NCBI GenBank assembly: GCA_022457155.1
Contig: JAJGOT010000363.1
Span: 214,001-278,000 of the forward strand
From: Cladopsammia gracilis
Lineage: Eukaryota; Cnidaria; Anthozoa; Scleractinia; Dendrophylliidae
Direction of reading: 5' to 3'
DNA length: 64,000 bases
Position numbers and translations under genes: made by a program. Positions 20,374 to 30,540 of this stretch are shown here, piece after piece; within the stretch, counting starts at the first letter, position 1, and every line of letters begins with the position of its first letter. The notes under the pieces were generated by a model. The model saw nothing but the letters and a program-made list of their open reading frames with translations, had not been told where the DNA came from and searched no databases.

Positions 20374-23001
20374 TTCCATGTTCTCAGTTCTCACGGTGAA
20401 AGAAAGCTCCCCAAAAAGACTTTGATGGAAAAGTGGTTTCAAATCAGTTTACGTCATAAGCCCGTGGGACAAGCGTTAACTTATTCACTTCCAAGAGTGT
20501 ACATTTTAAAACTAAAAAATAGATGTTCTAGTTTGAAAAATATTGCCAAAAAAAAAAAAAAAAAGGCGGAGAGGGCAGGAGAAACATAATACTCAGTATT
20601 TATTTAGTATTGGTGACAACCTCGGTCTCAAAAATTAGAAGCACCTTGCACAGCATTAAAAAAATAAAATGAAAAAACAGACTGGTACTGGTCAATTGCT
20701 TTAGGATTCATCCACGAGATGTAACTCTGAGAGCAAAGGGGTTAAGAAGGCCTCGTTATTTCTACATTTTCGCTTTGGATTAGGCTTTGTATTGTTAGAG
20801 GATTAGTGGAGATTAAGGCTTCGTTGAGGAAACATTCTTCAAGTGAATGCGTACAACTGACAGGCACTTCTGGTCCTTCTGTTAACCCGTTCACTTACAA
20901 GAGTGCTTAGGTTTAATGTCCTTTTGTAAAATGTTCAAAAATAAACAACATGACCTTGGAACTTGTTTAAGAATAGATTACTCGCAGTTTAGTTTAAACA
21001 CTGCTCAACGGCTTTCATTTGAATTGTGGCACTTCAGGAATCCAAAGACAGGATTGAAAGGGTCAAACATAGCAAACCAGGCCATGCATGCAGGGCTAGA
21101 TTTCCGTTATGATTGCTGTAAAAGAAACTTTAAGAACAGAGCTTATCATATGTTTAGTTGAACTCCGGTCAGTAATCTATTTTTGTATATATCATTTTAA
21201 AACTATATTGTAAATAAACACATCATCAGTCGAGAGTAAAGTGTTTGGTTGCCAACTGTCTTCACCACCCAGTGGCACATTCGAAGGGAGTAAACATTTT
21301 CCACTCAATGATGTTTTGCTCTCGGTGTATCATAAATTTCTAGCAGTGATCTCATCAATGATCAACGAAAGGAAAACGGGCATCTTCATTGACTTCAATG
21401 ACTCTATAAGAACAATACGAATGTGTATATTATCAATTGTCCGACTGCTAAAATTGAAAATTCATGAAAAATCCTAAATTTCATTTTGCGATGAAATAAT
21501 GAAAAACAAATGGTACTATGCAAAAGTACTGCCAAAGAGGTTTCATTTGAATGGTCACACCATAGGATTTCATCCACAGACTCAAAAGTTAGAACTACAC
21601 TACATGTCTCCATAATTGACTCTGGGAGTGAAAGGGTTAAAGTGACGTGACAGTGTGTAGGAAAAAAAATCACTTTTATAAATTTCGCTAGTGAGAGCTT
21701 ATTGTTGTCCACTCTACTTTGGTCCTTAAAACATTTTTTTATCAAGTTTTTGAATCTATTACAACCCTCTAGCATTGTTAACTGGTTTGCTGTGTATGCA
21801 ATGTAATGTTGGATTATCCGGATAGCTTACAGCCCCGGCGGATTAGATCAAATTAACCTCCTTTACTATCATCTTATAATGGGGCGCATTTCATCACGCC
21901 TACATCTCCTGCAACGCAAAATATACGATTGGAATGGATAAAAATAGACGGCCGCCATTTTTGGGATCAATGTGGTTTGTGTATCATCCGTTTATATAAC
22001 TCATACGTATATTTATTGACCGCAGGGTTTTTAACAAGTGAAGTACCTTGTTTATTATTGACATCGGATACAAGGATCATGCCGTCCAACTCATTTATAT
22101 CTTGAACGATTTGCTCAGGAAAGATAAACACAAATGATTAATTATCAGCTAACTTCATAATAATTGGATCAGAATAACGGCACCGTGCCCAGCTTATCCT
22201 GTTCGACGCATCCTTACCGAGAGCGTGTCCTGCTTGCCGCATCCGTGCCGAGAGCGTGTCCGCATGCACGTTCGTCCTTTTTATTTTATAGAAGAATTTC
22301 GTTTCATTACTGAATCTTGTTCCTATACAGAACACGTGTTAATGATCACTAATCAGTCTTCATCAGTCCAGTTTGCTCAGGCAGCAAAAGGTTCCTCGCC
22401 AGATGTTCTTGCCTGTGTGCTGCCATTCGCTACCCTCAACAAAAATCGAAATATTTTTTCTTTAGGTGACCGTACAAAAGCCATCAGTGTATTAGTTTTA
22501 CAGAAAAAATGAACTCAATTTCTCAATTCCCGAAGTCGGTTATCTCATACTGAAAACGGAGTGTAATATTGTTCAGAATATGTATCCAGGTTTTAATTGG
22601 AACTTGGTAGAAGCTGATTAGAAAGCAATTCATGCGTCCGAATGTCTTTGGGAGTATTGAGAAACACGCGCCTAAACGGCAACCTGTTACAGGCTCTCGT
22701 AGTTTGGAAGAGATTGAAGGACAAGCGACACGACAAGCAAAGCAGAATTTGGACTCGTCTTTCATCAGAACCTGAAAGTCGAAAATAAAATGGACGTTCT
22801 ACCCGAAAGGTGGTCTCTAACGCAGACCTTCTTTTGGTTCGTCGCGCGCCAAAGGAGGTTACATCAGAGTATTATTTATAAGTATTATCCTTTGATTTTT
22901 CGTATCTTTAAATACTGAACTTACAAAGCCATATTTTCCGTTCCTTCGTATTAAATAAAATTATGGCATATTTTTCTTGTCCAGGTTTCTTCAAAGTTTA
23001 A
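20374..23001. other. No gene supported
   Basis: Open frames of 60-125 codons occur (20,916; 21,241; 21,404 minus; 22,225; 22,523 minus), but none has a recognisable motif or splice context. A poly(A) run (20,550-20,565) and AATAAA-like signals suggest retroelement or transcript 3' ends. Confidence 0.4.
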
Positions 23002-23586
23002 TTATAAGGGTAGCACAATTCTTGGTAACACTTGTCTCGGTGAGCAATATCTTGAGCTAGTTGTTGAATTTTTATCTTGCTTCATTTTGGACGATAAGGA
23101 TGACAGACTTTCATTTGAAGTATTTTTGTGATGACTTGCCGTAAAATCATTCGGCTTCCCGTGACTGTTTCTGTGTGCATTTGAACTCAGTTCCAAGCCC
23201 TTCTCTCCTTTTTTGTTCATTTGCTGACTATCTTGGAGATCTCGTTCTAATGACCGCCACATTCTATGATACTGTCCTGGTTCAGTCCCTTGTCTCCATT
23301 TCTTCCGCGAGCGATTGATTTTCTCTTTCAAGATTCTTTCTAGTGACGAAGACGCCTGCGGATTCCGTTGTTTAAACAATACACCGCTCTGTTGGTACGC
23401 AGTGGCTTTCTGCAATGCTATTTCTGTTACTCGCAAATCGGAAAAGTTCTGCAAATTTCTTGAGTTACTCGTAGTGTTCTCACATGTTTTTACGGGAACC
23501 TTTTGCGTTGAAGTAAAGTTTTGCTGCAGTTCATTTATAACCCGTCTCAAACATAAAGGTCTATGTTTCGAAGGATACATCTTCAT
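23002..23586 (-). CDS. Hypothetical 194-aa basic, Ser/Asn-rich protein
   Basis: An uninterrupted frame from ATG AAG ATG. The product is rich in Lys, Arg, Ser, Asn and Gln. A likely helix lies at LERILKEKINRSRKKWRQGT (about 82-101), followed by EPGQYHRMWRSLERDLQDSQ, and the tail is low complexity (SLSSLSSKMKQDKNSTTSS). No signal peptide or membrane segment. A fair splice acceptor (TTCTGTTTACAG) lies about 17 bases before the ATG on the minus strand, which suggests a 5' exon upstream. No family recognised. The basic character would suit a nuclear or nucleic-acid-binding protein, but that is inference. It could also be a decayed coding exon. Confidence 0.4.
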   Translation of the reverse strand: MKMYPSKHRPLCLRRVINELQQNFTSTQKVPVKTCENTTSNSRNLQNFSDLRVTEIALQKATAYQQSGVLFKQRNPQASSSLERILKEKINRSRKKWRQGTEPGQYHRMWRSLERDLQDSQQMNKKGEKGLELSSNAHRNSHGKPNDFTASHHKNTSNESLSSLSSKMKQDKNSTTSSRYCSPRQVLPRIVLPL

Positions 23587-23875
23587 TTGTTGTACACTAT
23601 CCGCTGTAAACAGAACCTTGTTTGTCCCGTCAATACTGCATTGAATCTGTTGTCTATAATAAACCGTGTTGGACAGTCCAAACCTGAAAAATCAGCGAGG
23701 ACGCCTCATTCGCCGTAACTCTTAGCGACAACTCAGTCTCACAAGGAAAGTCAGTTTTTTTTTTCATTCGCCAGCTATACGGGTGTGTTGATATATTGGC
23801 TTTTACAAAAGCCTTGGCTAATTCCGTGTAAAGCGTACACGGAATTAAGTTTACAAGTTGGAACAGTACTGTCAA

Positions 23876-25340
23876 CGTTGTATTAGCTTAAGGATATACA
23901 TGTACCGTCCGTTTTCAACGTACAGCGCTTGATCTTCAAACTATGGAGGGGTGAACCAAATTGTGCAATTAAACTTTAGTTAGTTAACAAGTACAAGTTA
24001 ACACTCAGTTGAGTCGCTAATGAGGAGAAATGTTGCCGTATTGTTTCTCCGCTATTGTTTATTCAGTGCGGTATTTTAGCTAATTTGCAAATACAAAAAG
24101 ATTGGCTATTCACAAGTTTTGATTACGATCTTGGCAACCGCCATTAATTACTGTGGAATCAAAAGCTTTTACGACACACTGGACCCAGTGGGCCAAATCC
24201 TGATTAATGATAAGTGTTTCGTTTGTTTAGCAGAGCTGAAATGTCAAAACTAAGTTCAAAGAAGATGGTCCGCGCTTCGCTTTTGACTGAAATTCGTTCA
24301 TGTTCCTGTCATGTCTTTTATTGAACATCGGTTAGTTGAATTCATTTATATACTGTATTCACAAATATATTGACAATACTTTCAAAAGTTCTGTTTCAAC
24401 TAAAATACAAGTAGACCATAATTTCAGACATGCGCTAACCACAAGCTCTATTAGATGAGGAACGGGCTTAATCCCTTTTAATCTACTTGTCGCTGAGAAG
24501 AACTTAAATTCTTTTCTAATAAAGCGTTATTTTTAAGAAATCCGCTTAGTACTCCCAGAAGTAAACTTCTAAATACTCAAACACCTTCCGTCAGTTTTGC
24601 GTCACTGGGAGGTGACATTAAGCCGTTGGCTTTGTCTCAACACAAATAGTTTAAGAACCCATTCACTGTTCGAAAAAGAGTAGGAGATAGTTGAACAGCA
24701 TTTCCTTGGGGGTGGGGGGAGAGTGGAAGGGTTACAGACATAGGCTCACAGTATTAAATTGACACAAGCTGTTGTTGTCCGTCCGTCGCTGCGCAAAGCT
24801 AAATAACTCCGAAGTCTTTTTAAAAGAGTACAAGTGTAAGTAATGAGTGATCAACGGCATCTTCATGGGCATTGCCGGTAAACCTGAAGTCTAAGAAGAC
24901 GGCTGTGTTTCTCGGTTCTTAAACTGATCGATAACCTTATACGTTCAGGTCGATCTCTCGAAAAAATATCTTACATTCTAATTCACTTTGTTCAAACGAA
25001 CGTAAATTCGTTGATGAAATGGGCATATGTTCTACTCAATAGGGGCCAAAAGCTAGCTGAGAGCCAAAACGGTACGACTAAGGTTCCAATAAAATATGGA
25101 GTTCACCGTGTCATTTTTGAGTTATTAACACTTAAAGCTACAATTAAAGGTGTTTTAGCACGTTATACTGTTGCTATAGTAGCATAATGTGTCACAAAAA
25201 TGATAACAACTTCTTCACCAATCATTGGTCATTCATTTGATATCATGATTGTAGCATCAACTGACAAAGAGTAGTTATAATGACCCATCAAATCCGAAGT
25301 CTTGAAAAGTGCTGGAAACTGTTGGGAGCCACCTTAAATG
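23876..25340. other. No gene seen
   Basis: Sequence without ORFs, tRNAs or clear repeats. It may contain upstream regulatory sequence of the minus-strand unknown ORF. Confidence 0.4.
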
Positions 25341-25410
25341 AATGCAGAATGCAGTGGAAAATAAAAAGACAGAAAAAGAAGCATTTTAACGAGGAAAAAA
25401 AATTCTTCTC

Positions 25411-25481
25411 TCCCCGGCGGGGAATCGAACCCCGGTCTCCCGCGTGACAGGCGGGGATACTCACCACTATACTACCGAGGA
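25411..25481 (-). tRNA. tRNA-Asp (GTC)
   Basis: 71 nt on the minus strand. The acceptor arms TCCTCGG/CCGGGGA pair with one G-U. D-arm AGTATAGTGGTGAGTAT, anticodon stem CCCGC/GCGGG with loop CTGTCAC (anticodon GTC), T-arm CGGGGTTCGATTCCCCG. All cloverleaf parts are intact. No CCA is encoded, as expected in a eukaryote. Confidence 0.93.
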
Positions 25482-26075
25482 AGAACTGACAATATGACGT
25501 TGTAAAGACTTTCAGGTAAAAAAACGAAACGCGCACCTAGCAGTGATATTTTTCACTGTCAGGCCCGGTTCAAACGTCGCACTTTACATGGGTCGACCTA
25601 AATAATTAAGTTCGACAGTTGATCCAGACGTCGAACTTAATTGAGTTGAACCAAAAGGCCGAACAATGAACTAAACCCATGTTCAACATGGCAGAGATGG
25701 CGGAAAAAAGCGCGGGAAACAACTCGGAAGCATTTCTCCTCGCTAATGACATCCGTGAAAGTAGAAGAAGGTGCCTAAACATGCAATGGTTTTAAACCAC
25801 TTAGTTGCGCGGAACTGCAACCTTTTCGCTCGCAATATGCGACTGAACTGTCCACTCTCCAGCCTCTGACAGTTTCTTCATTCTCAAAGACAGAACAGGG
25901 CATACAGAAGTATTCCTGGCACCTTAAACAAGTATATTTTGTATTCTTAAGGCATGAGGAACAAGATTATTCTTCTTTCCCCACCATTTTGTTCAAATTT
26001 AGTCTTCTGCGCATGGCATCTACCTAAAATCGAGCGGGATTATGGGAAAATATTATTCATTTAATGTATGCATTA

Positions 26076-26078
<3 letters not shown>

Positions 26079-26118
<40 letters not shown>

Positions 26119-26126
26119 GTAGTAGT
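26079..26126. repeat. (AAT)n / (AGT)n microsatellite
   Basis: Thirteen or so AAT units grading into AGT. The tyrosine-run frame on the minus strand is an artefact. Confidence 0.9.
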
Positions 26127-26284
26127 AACTGATGTATTGCAGACAGAAACTAAAAAGTATGAAAAATACTAAGACTTGGGAAGAGAGATAAACGAGGACA
26201 AAAGTGGTACAAACATAGTGAGCAAAGCTGGTACTACGTAGAACAACAAAAACGACATGATAGAGCCCAAACTGAAAGCCAAAA

Positions 26285-26338
26285 TGCAACCGCGGACAGC
26301 TGTTTCGACCTGATTGGGTCTCGTCAACACGGTGTAGC
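26285..26338 (-). ncRNA. Penelope-type hammerhead ribozyme
   Basis: On the minus strand stem I ACCGTG/CGCGGT encloses TTGACGAG, stem II GACC/GGTC with loop CAATCA, GAAAC, the loopless stem III ACAGCTGT and cleavage site GTC/CGCGG. The single deviation from the CUGANGA core is C3 to U. The very short stem III is the hallmark of hammerheads in Penelope-like elements, thought to cleave as dimers. The surrounding 26,127-26,420 is probably the rest of such an element. Confidence 0.75.
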
Positions 26339-26890
26339 AGCAAAAAGATAGAAAAACTAGCGCGAACGCCAATTCTCTACCAAATCGCACGTGGTGATGG
26401 CAACAGATGAGAGCTCGAATTCAAATGTTTGCCAATAGCGTTCCGCCCAGATGACGTCATATTTGGCAGCATTGCATTGTGGGATCGAAATGCGGACAAA
26501 TATTTCAAAATGGCTGCCACGGAAACACCAGTTTTTGCAATTCCTGTACATGTTGTGGATAATTGTCGAGTTGTACCCAAGAACAGTGCTTCGTAGCACC
26601 TGTTTTTTCGTAGATACCTGCATAGTTCTCGAATGTTTGTACGCATTTCAATCCCATGATGCTGCGCGCCAATTCTATTTTTAGAATCTGGGCGGAACGC
26701 TATTGACCCAGGTCACAGCGGCGCGTGACCATGAGTTCATAAAGTTGATAAGTAATAGGCAAAGAATTTGAAATATCATGTCGTTGTCGCGATAAAGAAA
26801 GTGAGGATAGACATAAATCATCCCTCAGCGAATACATGGCCAATACCATGTTAAAAGGTATTAAAAAATGAGCAGCATAATCGGATCTGG

Positions 26891-27063
26891 CCTGCATGAC
26901 AGGCACTTTATGAGCCAAGCGGAGCGAGCGAAGCATTTCGCGCGGAGCGCGACACGAGCGCGAAGCGCGAGACGAAGGAAGGAAAAAAATAATAGCTCGT
27001 GTCGCGCTCCGCGCGAAATGCTTCGCTCGCTCCGCTTGGCTCATAAAGCGCCTGTCATGCAGG
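26891..27063. repeat. 69-bp near-perfect palindrome arms
   Basis: Arms at 26,891-26,959 and 26,995-27,063 differ at one position and are separated by 35 bases. Their GC-rich content (GCGCGGAGCGCGACACGAGC) differs sharply from the surroundings. It is nested in the 25,559-27,106 element. Confidence 0.9.
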
Positions 27064-27415
27064 CTAGTTCGGCACATGTAAAGTTCGACGTTTGAACCGG
27101 GCCTGAGTCACAAATACCGTATTTCTTCGAATAAATGACGAGGGAATGTTTATTCAGAATATTCAGTTTTTGAGGAATAGCCTGGATATAACAATTTCTG
27201 CGCGGTAATTGATTTTTGAATTAATGCATTCCTAAAGCAACTGAGTTTATCACAAACGTCCGGGGTGTTCATTCAAAGAGGTACGGTACATGCGACTCGC
27301 ATGACAGTAAAAAATATCACTGCTAAAATTTCGCTTGATTTCACAGCTTGGCAGGTCCTCGGGTTATATTATAGTCGGAAAGTGTTTACAACATCTTTAC
27401 TGATTCGTCAGTTCT

Positions 27416-27486
27416 TCCTCGGTAGTATAGTGGTGAGTATCCCCGCCTGTCACGCGAGAGACCGGGGTTCGATTCCCCGCCGGGGA
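27416..27486 (+). tRNA. tRNA-Asp (GTC), second copy with one stem mismatch
   Basis: Identical to the minus-strand copy except that the 3' side of the anticodon stem reads GCGAG where the first has GCGGG, giving one C-A mismatch. A and B boxes are intact and a T-run follows (27,496-27,505), as expected for Pol III termination. It may be functional or in early decay. Confidence 0.85.
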
Positions 27487-27545
27487 GTGATGAAATTTTT
27501 TTTTTGTTAAAATGCTTCTTTTTTCCCCACTGCATTCTTCTGTTG

Positions 27546-28009
27546 TTTAAAGGTGAAATATTCCAGTAGTAAACGAATTCTAAGTTCTAAAACAGTCCCA
27601 ATTTACAGACAAATACACGGATAAATTTTGTGTTGACTTGAGAAGCTTTTCTCTCTTCGGATGGCATGGCCCCGACTGCGTGCCGGGACAGAACCTCTGG
27701 CATCCAGGGTAGGGAACAACTCAAAATACAAGTATAATGGAAATAAAAGCGAGATTTAATGGCTAATATTTCAACTAGTAGTGCTAGTTTTCTACAGGGC
27801 CAGTATGGGAGTCGGGATGGGAGTGAAAATATACGCAACGGCTCTTAAATAAATATAGACTATGAGACTCTGGAGACTGACTGCCTTAGAACGTTTTCAC
27901 CTGACGTTATGCTGTCGATGCTGATGTACGAACAAACAGAAACAAAAGATTTCGTCTCATTTGCTTCTCTTCTAGGTTTGCCCTTACGTCATATCAAAAT
28001 TCAGAAGCA
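27546..28009. other. No gene seen
   Basis: Short frames only. No repeat ends recognised. Confidence 0.4.
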
Positions 28010-28012
28010 TTA

Positions 28013-28662
28013 CACGCCGGGCCAGCAGCACGCACAAAGCCGCCATTAGGGAACTACTTTTGTGTTTTTAATCCGATGGAGCTTAAACTTTGCAACACAA
28101 CAGACATTGCAAATCCAAACAATCGTATCGTTTTTGTTTTTCGATTTTAACGGTTTTTGGCGGGAAAATGACGTCATACAACTAGCAGCAAAATTTTATT
28201 TTCACCATGTGACAAAACTAATGTATGATTTTGAAAGAATATGTTGACACGAATTTAAATATGAAAAAATAATTTGAAAATGATTGTTGATTAAAAAGAT
28301 ATTGCATATTGAAATTTGCTAAATTTCTAAAAATAGTAACAAAATGGCGGGAATTTCAAAATTCAGATCTTTATATCTTTTAAACCAATTGAGCTTTTTC
28401 AATAATTTTTTCATATTTTAATTTGCCTCAACATGTTCTTTCAAAACCATGCATCAGTTTAGTCATAAGGTGAAAATAAATTTTTGCTGCTAGTAGTATG
28501 ACGCCATTTTCCCGCCAAAAACCGTTAAAATCGAAAAACAAAAACGATACGATTGTTTGGATTTGCAATGTCTGTTGTGTTGCAAAGTTTGAGCTCCATC
28601 GGATTAAAAACACAAAAGTAGTTCCCTAATGGCGGCTTTGTGCGTGCTGCTGGCCCGGCGTG
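28013..28662. mobile_element. 650-bp fold-back element with long inverted arms, TTA duplication
   Basis: CACGCCGGGCCAGCAGCACG starts an arm of about 230-270 bp that returns inverted at the right end. TTA stands on both sides (28010-28012 and 28663-28665), which fits the TWA duplication of PIF/Harbinger elements. The two arms translate into almost identical 61-codon frames on opposite strands, which are shadows of the repeat. Noncoding. Confidence 0.8.
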
Positions 28663-28689
28663 TTAAAAAAACAGACTTCGATTCCAAAA

Positions 28690-29197
28690 TGTTTTTTTGT
28701 CTAAAATAACACATTTTCTTCACAAGTTACAGGCGAATGAGTATTAGACATTTTTAGTAAAATGTATGGAGCGGCCATCTTGGTGTCCCACTTGGGTGAT
28801 GTTGGGACGATTTTATCAAGTTGATGCTGTGTAACATGGGTGCGCAGACAATTTTCTTCGCAATTTTTGCGATGCTAGTTTTTGAATCAGCTTCAAAAAC
28901 TTTCAACATGCTGCCGCAACAAAATGCGTTAAAAATCGTCCGCGCGCGCTGTTTTTAACGCGACAATCGTACCGTGCAACATCACCTTCAGGGACACAAC
29001 TTCCAAGTCTTAATTACGCAAAAAATTACATTACTAAAGATTAGATTAACTTTAAGTTACATTAAATCGGCTTTTAAGCATCTCTTAATGCAAAAATAAC
29101 TTTCAACTGGTCCAATTTTGTTTATTTTCACGGCTTATCTGATCAGATGAAATAGCGTGAGAAAATTGTGTGACACATTTAAAACCTTTACAAATCG
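28690..29197 (+). repeat. Left half of the repeat split by the giant transposon
   Basis: Matches the reverse complement of 7,812-8,110, for example GTATTAGA, ATGTATGGAGCGGCCATCTT and TTTTCACGGCTTATCTGA. It ends with AAATCG (29192-29197), directly before the transposon end. The right half resumes at 50,535. Confidence 0.75.
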
Positions 29198-29212
29198 GAG
29201 GGGGGGCAAGGG

Positions 29213-29300
29213 GGGGGGGGGTCTTGTCACGAAGTCACGAAACTTAATTTTGCATTTCACGAATCACACAGCCAAACAATTCGTTTTCACGATTCTCGGA
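29213..29300. repeat. Left subterminal repeats of the giant transposon
   Basis: A G-run is followed by TCACGAAGTCACGAA, TTTCACGAATCACAC and TTTTCACGATTCTCG. These motifs recur in the same orientation near the right end and in the 594-bp relative, so they are likely binding sites for the element's own protein. Confidence 0.6.
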
Positions 29301-29416
29301 AATACTGGTCCAAAAAGTTACAAAAGAAGTTAAGTCAGTTAACGTAGTAACGTAAAATACTCTAATCACGTTTTGTACAATAGCGAACTTTGCTTCAGTT
29401 CATCTTCATGGTCTTC

Positions 29417-30507
29417 TTATGAAAAAAATCGCACTCGCACAGATCGTCCACTTCGAGTTGTTACTGCCCTCATGAATGTCAGTGTATCATCATCATCATC
29501 ATTATCATCATCCACTGCAAGTTCACGTTCACTATCCGTGTCATATTCGTCCTCCTGGAGATTGGTAGTCACTCCGTTTTCTTCTTTCTCTTGCTCCTCT
29601 TCTTCTCTCTCTTCCTCTTCATGGGCGATAATTGGTGCGTCTGGCATATGATTCTGGAATAGGTTAACCTTTTCCTTGGGGTACTGAGTCTGAAAGGGAT
29701 GGGCGGTACATATTTAGAGGTAAGGTGCCAGCTTTGAACTTGGTTGTTTCTTGCCTGACAGTGCGTTGGCGAACGCACTTGCCATGCAGCACTGCCCATT
29801 CCCTCATCATCTGCGCTTGCTTAGAATCCAAGTGCCTTGTTTTACCAAGATGGGGAAGTTTTGAAATTTCCTTCAGTGAAATAGAATTGTCGGGAATTGG
29901 ATAATAGGAGGTGGGATGTGTGAAATAGTAGGCTGCCCAGCTCGTAATCCTTTTGATACTTTCGTATACAGAGTTTCCCAGATTGCGAGCAAAGTTGAGA
30001 ACTGTAGGAAATTCATCCTTAAAATGACCAACAGCATGTAGGTTTTCCACTTGAGTGGTAAGGCAAGAATGGAGATCAACGTCGATCTCTTTGTTAATCG
30101 CTTGGATGGTTGATTGAAGTGTGCCAAGTTGACTGTAAATCATCTGCACGGACTTGAGTGTCTGGTTTGACACTGTCCCTTCAGGGCCATTGGTAGCTTT
30201 CTGAGAGTTGAGTGATGCTTGCACTGTACTGACAGTTCCTTCAAGAAAATTCTTCAGGTCACTAACTTCCTTCATCGCTTCAGCTATCGATAAGCGGGGA
30301 ACCGTTTCATGTTTCAAATGAACAGAAAATGCCCTGTACAATTTGGCAAGATGCTTTAAAAAGGTTACTGTGCCAGTAATTGTAGTTACAAGTTTTACAC
30401 ATCCTGTCTGTGGATCAGTGACAAAGATATTGGTATTTTCCGTGCAAATACCCACAAGCTGGCCAAATGAAGAGTTTTCTGCTCTCCCCTCTGTGTTGCC
30501 CTCCATG
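29417..30507 (-). pseudogene. 3' part of the NHL/SAP-like transposon gene
   Basis: The minus-strand frame from about 30,507 to 29,664 begins in mid NHL repeat: EGNTEGRAENSSFGQLVGIC, then NIFVTDPQTGCVKLVT. It continues as a mostly helical region with two conserved-looking blocks, QVENLHAVGHFKDEFPTVLN and MMREWAVLHGKCVRQRTVRQ, and ends RP-SLSD. A second frame (29647-29417) supplies an acidic tail (EEEEREEEEQEKEE, DDDNDDDDD) and a basic end, TTRSGRSVRVRF. The two are separated by a frameshift near 29,690. The N-terminal part of the same protein lies at 41,297-43,691. The two halves are separated by the 10.8-kb element, which interrupts this NHL repeat. I remember this C-terminal block as a many-copy cnidarian family of unknown function. 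Confidence 0.7.
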
Positions 30508-30540
30508 AGGACCCTCACAGGGTTTTTTTTGGACACCGCA

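Larger units (their letters stand above)
25559..27106. mobile_element. 1.5-kb DNA element with 32-bp inverted ends
   Basis: The ends start TCAGGCCCGGTTCAAACGTC and continue to CATG with one mismatch (25559-25590 and 27075-27106). The interior holds no transposase. It contains an AAT array, a hammerhead-bearing remnant and a 69-bp palindrome, so it is a non-autonomous, nested element. The target duplication is unclear. Confidence 0.7.
25345..27545. repeat. Inverted duplication of about 170 bp carrying tRNA-Asp
   Basis: 25,345-25,510 and 27,375-27,545 are inverted copies that extend beyond the tRNA on both sides (for example GAATGCAGTGG and AAGCATTTTAAC on the 3' side, GAAGAACTGAC on the 5' side). 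The DNA element 25,559-27,106 lies between them. The whole forms a roughly 2.2-kb stem-and-spacer arrangement. Confidence 0.75.

Noticed and set aside
26053..26343. 96-codon minus-strand ORF with a tyrosine run
   Set aside because: Created by the AAT microsatellite and the hammerhead repeat.
28062..28613. Two near-identical 61-codon ORFs on opposite strands
   Set aside because: They are the two arms of a fold-back element, not genes.
29373..29651. Serine-rich 92-codon plus-strand ORF
   Set aside because: Antisense of the acidic Glu/Asp-rich tail of the transposon gene.
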